Position numbers and translations under genes: made by a program
The notes under the pieces: generated by a model
What the model saw: the letters and a program-made list of their open reading frames with translations, nothing else
What the model was told of the DNA's origin: nothing
Database searches by the model: none
From: Arenibacter catalasegens
Lineage (GTDB): Bacteria > Bacteroidota > Bacteroidia > Flavobacteriales > Flavobacteriaceae
Reading direction: 5' to 3'
Assembly: GCF_002909235.1 (NCBI RefSeq)
Contig: NZ_PHQQ01000005.1
Location: 124,001 to 188,000, forward strand
Length of the DNA: 64,000 nucleotides
Part shown: positions 26,058 to 35,529 of the stretch, one piece after another
How the letters are laid out: each line of letters begins with the position of its first letter
How positions within the stretch are numbered: position 1 is the first letter of the stretch

Positions 26058-26873
26058 ATGGCAGATTTTGAATTATTTGAACCTAAGAATTGGTTAGAAC
26101 TGCAAGAATACTTATTCAATGAAAAAGACAATAAGATCGATAGGTTTCGTTCTCCTTATGCCTATAGAGGAGTCTATAATGCCCAATTTGGATTAGAGAC
26201 CAGTCTCCAAAGATTGGGAAGAATACCTTCTAAAGTTGAAGGTACAATGATCAGAAACTTTAAGAAGTACTCGCCGATAAACACCTTGATCGATGATTAT
26301 AATAACCTCTGGAACTGGATATCCTTGGGACAACACCATGGGCTGCCTACAAGGCTAATTGACTGGACCCACTCACCAAATGTTGCATTACATTTTTTAA
26401 CGGAGGACATGAGTACTTATAATGTAGACGGAGCCATCTGGATGGTAAACTATGTAGCACTAAGAGAGCACCTCCCGGACGAGCTAAAAACACCCATTTT
26501 GAGCAAGGATATATTCTATTTTAGCTCCATGGAGCTGAAAGAAACTATTGGTAATTCCATAGAGGAACTATATGATTTTTCAAGTAGAAACACAAATACC
26601 ATGGTGTTTTTCGAGCCACCTTCCCTTGATGATCGCATAATTAACCAATTTGCACTTTTCTCATTTATGTTAGATCCGGATTCCAGTCCATTGGACTGGC
26701 TTAAAAACCATCCCAAATATTTAAAAAAGGTCATTATCCCATCAGGATTAAAGTGGGAAATAAGGGATAAGCTCGACCAAGCAAATATTTCTGAAAGGAT
26801 CATATATCCTGGCTTAGAGGGAATTTCCAAATGGCTGAAAAGGTGGTATAGCGATAAGAACAAGATCAAGTAA
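26058..26873 (+). CDS. FRG domain-containing protein
   Basis: A 271-residue soluble protein. The FRG domain occupies about residues 10-215: PYAYRGVYNAQFGLETSLQR (the FRG motif appears as YRG), then SLGQHHGLPTRLIDWTHSPN and VALHFL, the most conserved part of the family, and a late DDRIINQFALFSF. The family occurs alone or in phage-defence and toxin contexts and has no settled biochemistry. Here it stands alone, with 185 and 320 bp gaps on each side, and no partner gene. Confidence 0.88.
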   Translation: MADFELFEPKNWLELQEYLFNEKDNKIDRFRSPYAYRGVYNAQFGLETSLQRLGRIPSKVEGTMIRNFKKYSPINTLIDDYNNLWNWISLGQHHGLPTRLIDWTHSPNVALHFLTEDMSTYNVDGAIWMVNYVALREHLPDELKTPILSKDIFYFSSMELKETIGNSIEELYDFSSRNTNTMVFFEPPSLDDRIINQFALFSFMLDPDSSPLDWLKNHPKYLKKVIIPSGLKWEIRDKLDQANISERIIYPGLEGISKWLKRWYSDKNKIK

Positions 26874-27195
26874 TTTTACAGGTTTTTAATTCAGAATTCG
26901 CAAAAAATTAAGAAAAAATAAAGTCAGACCGATTTAGGCGAAAAATACTTAAAAGTTTATAATTGATATTTGGCCTGTTGCTAATCAACAACTAATACTT
27001 ATAAATTAAAATTTTGTCCTATTTTAGGCGTGAGGGGGGGGTAGATCCATAATTGCAAAGTATATCTCCTAAGCTAAGGGGGTCGTGAATTATTTACTAG
27101 TCATTAATCTGAAACTCCTTATTCTATTGGTCAATTATGCTAAAAAGTATGATGTGAAATATTTAAATAGAAAACTAGAGACTAAAAAAACGACG

Positions 27196-27615
27196 TTGAC
27201 AAAATATTTCATTTTGTCCGCCATACTGATTTTCTTGTTGGCCTGTCAGAACAAAATAGAAGATGACCCATATATTTGGAAAAAACTTAAGGTAACGGCC
27301 ACTGCCTATAATTCTTTTCCTTCCCAAACCTCCGCAATACATCCAGGGATAACTGCTTGGGGTGATTCTATAAAACCTGGTATGAAAATAATTGCCGTAT
27401 CAAGGGATTTAATTCCTTTGGGATTGGATTACAATACCCCTGTTAAAATACAGGGCGATACCAGTATTTATTTGGTAAAGGATAAGATGCATTCCAAATG
27501 GAAAAATCGCATCGACATTTACATGGACGAGGATAAAGAAAAGGCCTTAAAGTGGGGGAGAAAAAAAATAACCATCCACTATGGGGTAAAAAAGGACTCC
27601 ATAGAAATAAAATGA
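27196..27615 (+). CDS. 3D (Asp-Asp-Asp) domain lipoprotein
   Basis: The start is chosen at TTG 27196, which gives a compact lipoprotein signal TKYFILSAILIFLLACQNK; a GTG at 27085 would add 37 residues with a second hydrophobic stretch. The 3D domain, shared with the active-site region of lytic transglycosylase MltA, covers about residues 25-130: KVTATAYNSF, then ITAWGD, DLIPLGLDY, and KDKMHSKWKNRIDIYM. Ser replaces the first Asp of the usual AVD motif (AVSRDLIPLG). It should act on cell-wall glycan in the periplasm. It is directly followed by an amidase lipoprotein, giving a two-gene peptidoglycan module. Confidence 0.78.
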   Translation: MTKYFILSAILIFLLACQNKIEDDPYIWKKLKVTATAYNSFPSQTSAIHPGITAWGDSIKPGMKIIAVSRDLIPLGLDYNTPVKIQGDTSIYLVKDKMHSKWKNRIDIYMDEDKEKALKWGRKKITIHYGVKKDSIEIK

Positions 27616-27656
27616 TCTTGTATCTTTATTCTATCAGTTTATATTCCAAAAAAATA

Positions 27657-28316
27657 ATGAAAATCATCATCCTACTATGTGCCCTATTCCTAGCCATATC
27701 TTGTTCCGTAAATCGGGAAATAATTGACCGACCCATCATTTTTGATCAGGAGCGCAATAATCTCACCTTGGAATATCTGTCCGACCATTATGGGCTTGTT
27801 CAAGATACACCTACTATAGAGCCTAGAATGGTAGTATTGCACTGGACCGTAATTCCAACCTTGGAAAAATCGTATCAGGCATTTGAGTTACCTACTTTAC
27901 CAGATTGGAGACCAGAGATAAGCGCGGCCAGTGGATTAAATGTATCCTCCCAATTTCTGGTTGATCAAGATGGTACCATATATAGGCTAATGCCCGAAAC
28001 TACTATGGCAAGACACGTAATTGGTCTAAATCATTGCGCTATTGGGGTTGAAAATGTTGGAGGAACAGGAGATACAAAACTTACTAGGGCACAATTAAGG
28101 TCCAATAAATGGTTGGTGAAATATTTAAAATCCAAATACGATATCGATTACCTTATAGGCCACTACGAGTATACCTTTTTTGAAGATCATGACCTATGGT
28201 TGGAAAAAGATCCAGGATATAGGACGGTAAAGACCGATCCTGGTGAGAAATTTCTAAGAAGAGTAAAAAGAGCCTCCAAAAAACTTAATTTTAAACCTAC
28301 ACCGGCAGCAAAATAA
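27657..28316 (+). CDS. N-acetylmuramoyl-L-alanine amidase (Amidase_2), lipoprotein
   Basis: The start is ATG 27657, giving MKIIILLCALFLAISCSVN with lipobox LAISC; longer frames read into the previous gene. The 219-residue protein is an AmiD/AmpD-like zinc amidase that cuts the bond between MurNAc and the stem peptide. Zinc ligands can be placed at VLHWTVI (His), in LNHCAIGVENVGG, and at HYEY / KTDPG near the end (His and Asp). Its gene start overlaps the region just after the 3D lipoprotein, so the two are co-transcribed, and the M14 peptidase follows one base after its stop. The set looks like a wall-turnover operon. Confidence 0.88.
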   Translation: MKIIILLCALFLAISCSVNREIIDRPIIFDQERNNLTLEYLSDHYGLVQDTPTIEPRMVVLHWTVIPTLEKSYQAFELPTLPDWRPEISAASGLNVSSQFLVDQDGTIYRLMPETTMARHVIGLNHCAIGVENVGGTGDTKLTRAQLRSNKWLVKYLKSKYDIDYLIGHYEYTFFEDHDLWLEKDPGYRTVKTDPGEKFLRRVKRASKKLNFKPTPAAK

Positions 28317-28317
28317 T

Positions 28318-29790
28318 ATGATGATATCTAATAAATTTACCCTAATCCTTTGTTTTTTGATAGTATTTTCAGGCTTTGGGCAAGAAAAGGATTTTACTTC
28401 CAGTATATATGCAAGCTATGAAAAATATAAGGAATCTTCTTTGGACAAAAGAAGGTTAAAACATACTGACATACAGCCCCTAATAAATAAATTAGCCAAC
28501 ATTCCCAATTTTAAGGTGGCGGTGGTAGGTAAATCCATTGAAGGGCGCAAGCTTTCCTTGATCAGTATAGGAACAGGTCCGGTCGATGTTTTTCTATGGT
28601 CGCAAATGCACGGCGATGAACCCACGGCCACTCAGGCTATATTTGATATTTTTAATTTCTTAACCAGTACCGATTTCAAGAGCGAAAAAGAGAACATTCT
28701 AAAAAATCTAAAGCTGCATTTTTTACCCATGCTGAATCCGGATGGCGCAGAAATCTACCAGCGGAGAAATACCTTGGGCATAGATATCAACAGGGATGCT
28801 CTCGCATTGCAATCGCCAGAAGGAAGGACCTTAAAAAAAGTACGGGATAGTTTAAATGCAGATTTTGGATTCAATTTACACGATCAAAGTACTTATTACA
28901 ACGCGGAGAGAACGAACAAGCCTGCTACTATCTCGTATTTGGCTCCTGCCTTTAATTATGAAAAGGACATCAATGAGGTACGTGCCAATGCCATGAAGGT
29001 CATTGTCTACATGAATAGTATAATTCAAAAATACGCGCCAGGCCAAGTAGGACGTTATAATGACGATTTTGAACCGAGAGCCTTTGGGGACAATATTCAA
29101 AAGTGGGGTACAAGTGCCATTTTAATAGAATCCGGGGGATATAAAAATGACCCTGAAAAACAAGAGATAAGAAAACTAAATTATGTTTCCATACTATCGG
29201 CCATTTATAGTATTGCAAAAGGCAACTATAAAAACATACCGCTTGAGGGTTATGATAAAATTCCAGAAAACGACCGTAAACTGTTCGATCTAAAACTCAA
29301 TAACCTTACTTACAATTTGCTGGGCAAAAATTATGTGTTAGATGTGGGCATACACCAGTTGGAAGTGGATGATGCGTTGCACCAAAATTATTACAACAGC
29401 AGTAGGGTAGTAGACCAAGGAGATCTTTCTACTTATTATGGCTATGAAACTTTGGAAGGAAAAGGATTCACAATGACTGCTGGAAAAGTATACCCAAAAA
29501 CCCTGCCCTCTTTAGAAGAGGTTTCAAAGCTAAAGGTGATAGATCTATTGAGGTCGGGATTCACCTATGTTAGGGTGGAAAATATTCCGAAAGACAAAAG
29601 CTCTATAGCGCTACCCATCAACGTCATAGGCAAGAACTACAAGGTTCCGCAATTTAATATGCGGGTAGGTATTATCCCAAATTTTTTACTGGAACAACAG
29701 GGCAAACCCCGATATGCTATTATCAATGGATTCCTGATCGACCTAAAAACGGGGGAAGGTAATTTTAAAAATGCCTTGATTTTAAGGTAG
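28318..29790 (+). CDS. Zinc carboxypeptidase, family M14, secreted
   Basis: A 490-residue exported metallopeptidase with signal peptide ending FSGFGQ. The zinc site is visible in WSQMHGDEPTATQAIFDIFN (HxxE), the Asn-Arg substrate clamp in NPDGAEIYQRRNTLGIDINR, the third ligand in FGFNLHDQS, and the general base glutamate in ILIESGGYKND. The C-terminal region of about 150 residues is probably beta-rich. It would trim peptide ends outside the cell or in the periplasm. It begins 2 bp after the amidase stop and probably shares that operon. Confidence 0.92.
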   Translation: MMISNKFTLILCFLIVFSGFGQEKDFTSSIYASYEKYKESSLDKRRLKHTDIQPLINKLANIPNFKVAVVGKSIEGRKLSLISIGTGPVDVFLWSQMHGDEPTATQAIFDIFNFLTSTDFKSEKENILKNLKLHFLPMLNPDGAEIYQRRNTLGIDINRDALALQSPEGRTLKKVRDSLNADFGFNLHDQSTYYNAERTNKPATISYLAPAFNYEKDINEVRANAMKVIVYMNSIIQKYAPGQVGRYNDDFEPRAFGDNIQKWGTSAILIESGGYKNDPEKQEIRKLNYVSILSAIYSIAKGNYKNIPLEGYDKIPENDRKLFDLKLNNLTYNLLGKNYVLDVGIHQLEVDDALHQNYYNSSRVVDQGDLSTYYGYETLEGKGFTMTAGKVYPKTLPSLEEVSKLKVIDLLRSGFTYVRVENIPKDKSSIALPINVIGKNYKVPQFNMRVGIIPNFLLEQQGKPRYAIINGFLIDLKTGEGNFKNALILR

Positions 29791-29792
29791 TT

Positions 29793-29960
29793 CTAATACC
29801 CGAAAGAGATGCGCAAATTATCTCCATAAATAAGTATCCAGTAGAGCATTACAAATAGAATGCCGACTATAGAAATGAATATGGTAATGGCTAGGCCTTT
29901 AAACCAATTGGATAGCTCGCTTATAGCGCTATATTGAAAAATGTCGTTGATTACAACCAT
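29793..29960 (-). CDS. Small membrane protein ORF, 55 aa
   Basis: The ORF reads MVVINDIFQYSAISELSNWF and then KGLAITIFISIVGILFVMLYWILIYGD in continuation, with one clear membrane helix and a charged short tail ending SFGY. The signal for coding is a strongly hydrophobic helix bounded by Lys and Asp and a stop just past it. It is convergent with the M14 gene, whose stop is 3 bp away. No family is recognised. Confidence 0.5.
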   Translation of the reverse strand: MVVINDIFQYSAISELSNWFKGLAITIFISIVGILFVMLYWILIYGDNLRISFGY

Positions 29961-30310
29961 GATGTTTTATTTTTAAATGATACAAAATTTAATTTTTAGT
30001 ATGCATTATGAACATTGGTAGGTTGGGGCTGTTATTAGTAAAACAACTATCGCGCCAAAAACCCTACTTTTCGTTTATTATATGCGCTTTAGCATCTATG
30101 GCCACTTATCACAAATAGGACTTTTGACTGGCGATTGTTCGGAAGCGTTTATCAAAAAGTTAAGTTATCCTACTGGGCCACTAAAACAAAAGTAATTGGA
30201 TAGTTTTGTTTAAATTGGGCTGTTTTATGTTCTTTTTTCATAAACAGCAATAGTTAAAGCATTTTAGTAAGGGCAAAATATAATATCAATAGTCACCAAT
30301 ATCAATTTAC
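29961..30310. other. Intergenic, 350 bp, no gene seen
   Basis: Spacer ahead of the phosphatase gene. No ORF of substance and no clear regulatory site beyond AT-rich promoter-like sequence. Confidence 0.45.
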
Positions 30311-32125
30311 ATGACAAGTAACATTCGTTTTTTTTTAGCACTTTTTTTATTGTCCATTCAATTAACGTATGGTCAGGAAACACATCAATTTAAAATACAC
30401 TCCCATAACGACTATCTTCAAAACATGCCATTCTGGGATGCCTATGCACATGGGGCCAACTCTATTGAAGTAGATGTTTTTTTGAAAAATGACACCTTGT
30501 TTGCTACCCATGACGAAAAGGACATCATTAATAACCACACTATTGAAAGTCTGTATTTAAACCCGCTGGAGAAGGTATTGGAATTACAATTGGGAAAAAC
30601 ACAGGAATTACAGTTGTTGATCGATATAAAGTCTGAAACCTATTCCACACTAAAGCAGATAGTCTCGGTTTTAGAAAGGTACCCTAAAATAACGGATAAC
30701 CCCAACATTAGGATGGTTATATCGGGGAATAGGCCCAAACCTGAAGAGTATAAAGATTATCCATCGCATATTATGTTCGACTATCAAAGTCTGGACAATA
30801 TTCCCAACAGCGATGCTTGGACAAAAGTAGCCTTGATAAGCCTTCCTTTTCATAAATTTTCTAGATGGAACGGAAAGGGTAGATTAACAGCCGAGGACCT
30901 GCAAAAGGTTAAAGCAACCATAGACAAAGCCCATAGTTTTAATAAACCTTTCCGTTTTTGGGCCACTCCCGACTCAAAAACAGCTTGGAAGGCCTTTAAT
31001 GATTTAGGTGTGGATTATATAAATACGGATATGCCGGACAAAGCCTCTGCCTATTTACAAACTTTAGGGAGTCGGGTATATTACAACAAGGCCAAATCTG
31101 AGATATATACACCAACCTACAAATCCGATCAAACGGAAAAACGCGTTAAAAATGTCATATTGCTCATTGGAGATGGCAATGGGCTCACCCAAATTTCATC
31201 ATCGGTACTGGCCAATGGGGGAAATCTCACCCTAACTCAATTAAAAAGTATAGGTTTTATTAAGACGCAATCCTCGGACGATTTTACTACGGATTCTGCT
31301 GCGGCAGGTACGGCATTGGCTACTGGCACAAAAACCTACAATAGATCTATTGGTATGGCCACTAATGGTAACCCTCTGCTTAATATAACCGAACTATTAC
31401 ATAAGCATCAATTTGTAACTGGCTGTATAACTACCGATAAAATTGTGGGTGCTACCCCAAGTTCTTTCTATGCCCACCAAAAAGATAGGGATGACATTGA
31501 AGGTATTGCCAAAGACCTTTTAAAGAGTAAACTATCCCTTTTTGTTGGGGGAGGGGAGTCCAATTTTAACCAGGAACAATTAGAGAGACAGGGGTTTTCA
31601 ATTTTAAAAAGTGTACAAGAAATAGGAGGCAGCAAGAAAGATAAAATTGGATTGTTTATCGCAGAGAACGACGTACCCAGCTTTTTGGAGGGTCGAGGAA
31701 ATATATTGGCAGAAGCCACAAAAAATGGACTTCAATTCCTAAATGCGAAGAACCAGCCTTTCTTTTTAATGGTGGAGGCCGCACAAATAGATTCATACGG
31801 GCATAAGAATGAGGTTTCCGGAATAGTGACCGAAGGAATTGATTTTGATGTGGCTATAACCGAGGCCATTAAATTTGCCGATAAAACCGGAAACACCCTA
31901 GTGGTAATTACAGCGGATCATGAAACATCAGGATTTACTATGCCACAGGGAAATATGGAAAATAAAATGATCGAAGGCGATTTTACTACCGATGACCATA
32001 CGGCAACCATGGTTCCCATTTTTGCCTACGGCCCACATTCACAGGAATTCCAAGGCGTCTATGAAAACAGCGACGTTTATCACAAAATTCTCCAGGTCTT
32101 GGATGTAAAGGCATCCCAGAAATAA
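30311..32125 (+). CDS. Alkaline phosphatase fused to a phosphodiesterase-like domain
   Basis: A 604-residue secreted fusion protein (signal peptide ending LTYGQ). The N-domain (about 25-260) has the glycerophosphodiester phosphodiesterase/PI-PLC pattern: HSHNDYLQN, SIEVDVFLKN and ATHDEKDI for the His-Glu-Asp-His site. The C-domain (from about 275) is an alkaline phosphatase: VILLIGDGNGLTQ (metal Asp), TTDSAAAGTALATGTK with nucleophile Ser, FFLMVEAAQIDSYGHKNE and ITADHETSGF for the metal cluster. It could cut a phosphodiester and then release phosphate, a scavenging route for phospholipid head groups. Monocistronic, with a terminator behind. Confidence 0.9.
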   Translation: MTSNIRFFLALFLLSIQLTYGQETHQFKIHSHNDYLQNMPFWDAYAHGANSIEVDVFLKNDTLFATHDEKDIINNHTIESLYLNPLEKVLELQLGKTQELQLLIDIKSETYSTLKQIVSVLERYPKITDNPNIRMVISGNRPKPEEYKDYPSHIMFDYQSLDNIPNSDAWTKVALISLPFHKFSRWNGKGRLTAEDLQKVKATIDKAHSFNKPFRFWATPDSKTAWKAFNDLGVDYINTDMPDKASAYLQTLGSRVYYNKAKSEIYTPTYKSDQTEKRVKNVILLIGDGNGLTQISSSVLANGGNLTLTQLKSIGFIKTQSSDDFTTDSAAAGTALATGTKTYNRSIGMATNGNPLLNITELLHKHQFVTGCITTDKIVGATPSSFYAHQKDRDDIEGIAKDLLKSKLSLFVGGGESNFNQEQLERQGFSILKSVQEIGGSKKDKIGLFIAENDVPSFLEGRGNILAEATKNGLQFLNAKNQPFFLMVEAAQIDSYGHKNEVSGIVTEGIDFDVAITEAIKFADKTGNTLVVITADHETSGFTMPQGNMENKMIEGDFTTDDHTATMVPIFAYGPHSQEFQGVYENSDVYHKILQVLDVKASQK

Positions 32126-32148
32126 AAATCTTTAAAAATCAAGGTTAA

Positions 32149-32185
32149 AAATAAACCCCCGATGCTTGGCATCGGGGGTTTATTT
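32149..32185. terminator. Bidirectional terminator
   Basis: Perfect 17-bp arms (32149-32165 and 32169-32185) with AAATAAA/TTTATTT ends lie between the phosphatase gene and the convergent OmpA gene. Confidence 0.85.
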
Positions 32186-32211
32186 CTATAATACTTCAAT
32201 TACCCTTAGTC

Positions 32212-33039
32212 TTACAAGGAATCTGCATCCAATAAGGCAAAAAACTTATCCAGGTTTGGAATAATTACAATTCTGGTACGTCTGTTTTTGGCCATATTTT
32301 CCCTATTGTCATTTTCAACCAATGGCAAATAGCTACTTCTTCCCGCAGCGATCAAATTAGCAGGATCAACATTGTACTTAGTTTGTAAAATTCTAACAAT
32401 GGAAGTGGCTCTCTTAACACTTAGGTCCCAGTTATCCTGAAACATTGCCGTACTAATCGTCTTAGAATCCGTATGCCCTTCCACCATTACTTCCATGCTT
32501 GGTTCAGAGTTGATCACCTCGGCCAATTTCGCCAAAATATTGTTAGCTTTACTACTTACTCTGTAACTCCCTGAATTGAACAATAGTTTATCAGAAATAT
32601 TGATCATGACCACTGTTTTGTCGATATCAACAATTACATCATCATTTTCATCAGAAATAGATTTCTTTAGATTATAAGAAATAGCAAGGTTCATGGAATC
32701 CTCCATAGTTTTTGCCTTGGCCAATTCACTAGGGTCAATTTTTGCCAAAGTAGCCCTCATTTTTTGTTTTGTGTTGTTGCTCATTACAGCGACATCACCA
32801 ATACTACTAAATTGAGAGTCATTTATTTCTTGTAAAGAATTTATTTTTTCGTTGTACTCTGTCACCCTCGCTTCAATTTTAGAGACTTTGGATTCCAATT
32901 CCTCTTTCTCTACTCGGGTTTTTGTCAACATGCTCTGGGTGTTGGATAAATCACCTTCAAGTGCTACATATTTTTTCTTAGATACACAGGAGGCCAATAC
33001 TACCATTCCCATCAAACCAACTAATATTACTTTTTTCAT
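32212..33039 (-). CDS. OmpA family lipoprotein (coiled coil plus peptidoglycan-binding domain)
   Basis: A 275-residue protein. MKKVILVGLMGMVVLASCVS is a lipoprotein signal. A coiled-coil segment follows (about 25-75, Glu/Lys/Ser heptads), then a short linker, and an OmpA C-terminal domain (about 150-270) with VMINISDKLLFNSGSY, MVEGHTDSK and a late KRATSIVRIL, then NRRTRIVIIP. This domain binds diaminopimelate in peptidoglycan. The protein would link an outer-membrane lipid anchor to the wall. It is monocistronic with the shared terminator at its 3' end. Confidence 0.9.
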   Translation of the reverse strand: MKKVILVGLMGMVVLASCVSKKKYVALEGDLSNTQSMLTKTRVEKEELESKVSKIEARVTEYNEKINSLQEINDSQFSSIGDVAVMSNNTKQKMRATLAKIDPSELAKAKTMEDSMNLAISYNLKKSISDENDDVIVDIDKTVVMINISDKLLFNSGSYRVSSKANNILAKLAEVINSEPSMEVMVEGHTDSKTISTAMFQDNWDLSVKRATSIVRILQTKYNVDPANLIAAGRSSYLPLVENDNRENMAKNRRTRIVIIPNLDKFFALLDADSL

Positions 33040-33131
33040 TTCTTTTTGATTAAAAAATTTACAAATAGTTTTCTGTAAGGTTATACGGGCATATAGCGGA
33101 AAAAGACGTTTTAATTTAAAGAAAAGTTAAT

Positions 33132-33164
33132 AAAAAAAAAGAGCATCAAATTAATTTGATGCTC
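33132..33164 (-). terminator. Terminator of the VWA lipoprotein gene
   Basis: A 12-bp perfect palindrome (33141-33152 with 33153-33164) next to a 9-A run, read as a T run on the minus strand. Confidence 0.75.
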
Positions 33165-33196
33165 TAACTCATTGATTAAAAGTTACTTAATGGCTT

Positions 33197-34294
33197 CTAT
33201 TGACAACCTCCTGTGAATCCTTTTGCGTTAAATTTAGTTTGTACAGCACCTTGTCTGTTGCCTTCCTTAACTTGAATGGCCAAGTTGTTGTCACCACTTC
33301 CATCACGTTTTGGACTACAGTATTCAAAAAGGTAAAAACTATTCGCCTGTTCGGAAACCCTAAAGGAAATATCGTTGAAAGTAGTTTCCAATTGCTCTTT
33401 ATTACCTGCAAATACGCTAAATGTCTTCCCTATTTTTCCCAAAATATCAGCATCGATTTCCGCGCCTAATCCAATACTAAAGAAGGCTATGTTCTTGTTG
33501 GCATTGTCCACTTTTTTCAAAGCGGCAGTTTGGGTATAACGGGACGCCTGATCGGTTCCATCTGTAAAAATAACAACAGAGGCAGCACCTATACGATCAT
33601 TGGTAGTACTTGCTGCCAATAATTTTTCTGCCTTGTCCGTAGCCTTAATTACAGCCCCATATAAATCGGTAGACGGATCATTGCTAATATTAGCATTTAT
33701 ACCCTGAATGGAAGTAACTAAATCCTGTTTTACATGGGTAAGGTCATTTAACACATGTAGTTTATCTTCTCCGTCAAACCAATAAATGGCCATTTTAAAG
33801 GATTCTGTGTCTACATCGGGCATCACATTGTTCACAAAGCTTGTGGAAGCCATTTTTAATTCCTCCATACTACTACTCAAAACACTGTTACTTAAATCCA
33901 ATACTAAAATAGTATTGTTGTTGAATATTTGTGAATTGGGAGAAATCCGAGCAAAAGATTCAGAAGTAGAAATAGTATTAAAGCATGCATCATTCCTACC
34001 TTGCTCATAAATTGTAAACTGACTTGCCTTAAGCCCTGGAACAGGGTCTCCGTCCGTATCAGAAACCTTAAAAAAGATAGATACCTTACCCGGTAAGGTT
34101 GTAAATTGATCTTGGATGGATAAAACCAATTCGCCATCACCTAAATTTAAACAATCATCTACTGGCTTTCCAAGACCCAAATCCCCTCCGGTATTTACGC
34201 CATATTTCACATCATCATCCGCATTACCACATGATACAAATAAGGCAATGCCAAAGCATAATGCCGCCAATCTAATATATAATTTCATTTTCAT
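33197..34294 (-). CDS. VWA domain-containing lipoprotein
   Basis: A 365-residue lipoprotein (MKMKLYIRLAALCFGIALFV then SCGNADDD). A short beta domain (about 60-130) precedes a von Willebrand A domain (about 140-320) with the MIDAS motif DLSNS in LVLDLSNSVLS, a Thr later and the Asp in VVIFTDGTDQ. The metal site is complete, so it can bind a divalent ion and a protein ligand. The C-terminus has a Cys pair that may form a disulfide (FEYCSPKR and TGGCQ). Surface binding or complex assembly is the likely role. Its gene is followed by its own terminator. Confidence 0.9.
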   Translation of the reverse strand: MKMKLYIRLAALCFGIALFVSCGNADDDVKYGVNTGGDLGLGKPVDDCLNLGDGELVLSIQDQFTTLPGKVSIFFKVSDTDGDPVPGLKASQFTIYEQGRNDACFNTISTSESFARISPNSQIFNNNTILVLDLSNSVLSSSMEELKMASTSFVNNVMPDVDTESFKMAIYWFDGEDKLHVLNDLTHVKQDLVTSIQGINANISNDPSTDLYGAVIKATDKAEKLLAASTTNDRIGAASVVIFTDGTDQASRYTQTAALKKVDNANKNIAFFSIGLGAEIDADILGKIGKTFSVFAGNKEQLETTFNDISFRVSEQANSFYLFEYCSPKRDGSGDNNLAIQVKEGNRQGAVQTKFNAKGFTGGCQ

Positions 34295-34638
34295 AATTTT
34301 TAACGTTCAACTAGCAGAACGATCAAATCTATTTAAAATTATAATAAAGTATAAATTGGGTGTTAATATTTGTTAAAGACTTTATTCACATTTTTACGGC
34401 AGCTTTCATACCCACTCAATTATGAAAGATATTAGGCTCCATTAAGTTTGTTAGGAAGATCCACTAATTATCATACCTACTGATTATTAGACCATTGTAC
34501 ACGGATTCAATAAACCTGATACTTGGTCAACCATAATTCAATAAAATAAAAGGACTGAAAACTTTGGTGCCCCAAGGTAACGAACACTAAATTTTTGTAT
34601 TTTACACTATACTTTGGAAGTTAAAGCTTGGATTCGCC
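34295..34638. other. Intergenic, 344 bp, no gene seen
   Basis: AT-rich spacer between divergent genes with no ORF of substance. Confidence 0.45.
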
Positions 34639-35349
34639 ATGAATATACATTATTGTACAGATTATGAAAACATGAGTCAGATGGCTTTTGATTCGCTATT
34701 ATCCCTATTAAAGGACAAGCCAGAGCAGCTGATCTGTACCGCAACGGGACATTCACCCACTGGGCTCTATGAAAAATTAGTGAAATCGCACAAAAGATCC
34801 CCGAAAGTATTCAAGGAATTAAAGATTATAAAATTGGATGAATGGGGAGGGACCAATGGTGACTATCCCAATACTTGTGAGCATTATCTTCAAAAAAATC
34901 TTTTGGAACCCCTAGATATTCCCAAAAGCAATTATATTTCTTTCGACAGCAGCCCAACTGATGCAAAAAAGGAATGTGACCGTATGGATAACGAAATTCA
35001 GGAACACGGCCCAATAGACATCTGTATTCTAGGCTTGGGGAAAAATGGACATATTGGTTTTAACGAACCCTCCAAAATATTGTACCCAGATTGCCATATT
35101 GCGGATTTAAGTGCCTCTTCACTAAAACATCCCATGGCTAATAAAATGATGACCAAGCCAACCTATGGTTTAACCTTGGGAATGGCCAATATTTTAAAGT
35201 CGAAAAAAATTATTCTTCTTGTAACAGGGCCCAATAAAAAAAAGGCCATAAAACGATTGTTGAACAAAGAAATAACCACTGCATTACCAGGCTCCTTTTT
35301 ATGGTTACATCCAAATGTGGACTGTTATTTGGACAGGAGCTCCCTATGA
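34639..35349 (+). CDS. NagB-type sugar-phosphate isomerase/deaminase
   Basis: A 236-residue protein of the glucosamine-6-phosphate deaminase/6-phosphogluconolactonase superfamily. Motifs are TATGHSPTGLYEKL (phosphate loop), KLDEWGG (catalytic Asp), and ILGLGKNGHIGFNEP (catalytic His and Glu, the NagB signature). It is shorter than E. coli NagB (266), lacking part of the C-terminal lid, and resembles galactosamine-6-phosphate isomerases. The substrate is probably an amino-sugar phosphate. It precedes the molybdoenzyme operon by 180 bp but has no evident link to it. Confidence 0.85.
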   Translation: MNIHYCTDYENMSQMAFDSLLSLLKDKPEQLICTATGHSPTGLYEKLVKSHKRSPKVFKELKIIKLDEWGGTNGDYPNTCEHYLQKNLLEPLDIPKSNYISFDSSPTDAKKECDRMDNEIQEHGPIDICILGLGKNGHIGFNEPSKILYPDCHIADLSASSLKHPMANKMMTKPTYGLTLGMANILKSKKIILLVTGPNKKKAIKRLLNKEITTALPGSFLWLHPNVDCYLDRSSL

Positions 35350-35478
35350 ATTAATTTATTGGCTAAAATATTAGCTGACATCTACATTTGTGTTAATACA
35401 TGGTGTTTAAAGGGAAAAGACCATAATTTTGTATGAAATATCCCCTTAACAAACTGTTAAATTAATTCATTCTTTCCC

Positions 35479-35486
35479 TAAATTTG
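35479..35486 (+). promoter_or_regulatory. Candidate promoter core TAnnTTTG of the molybdoenzyme operon
   Basis: TAAATTTG matches the consensus, 43 bp before the first operon ATG. A second match, TAATTTTG at 35424-35431, lies upstream. Confidence 0.4.
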
Positions 35487-35529
35487 GTAACTTGTAAGGT
35501 ATTACTTTTATCAACTTAAAACATCAACT

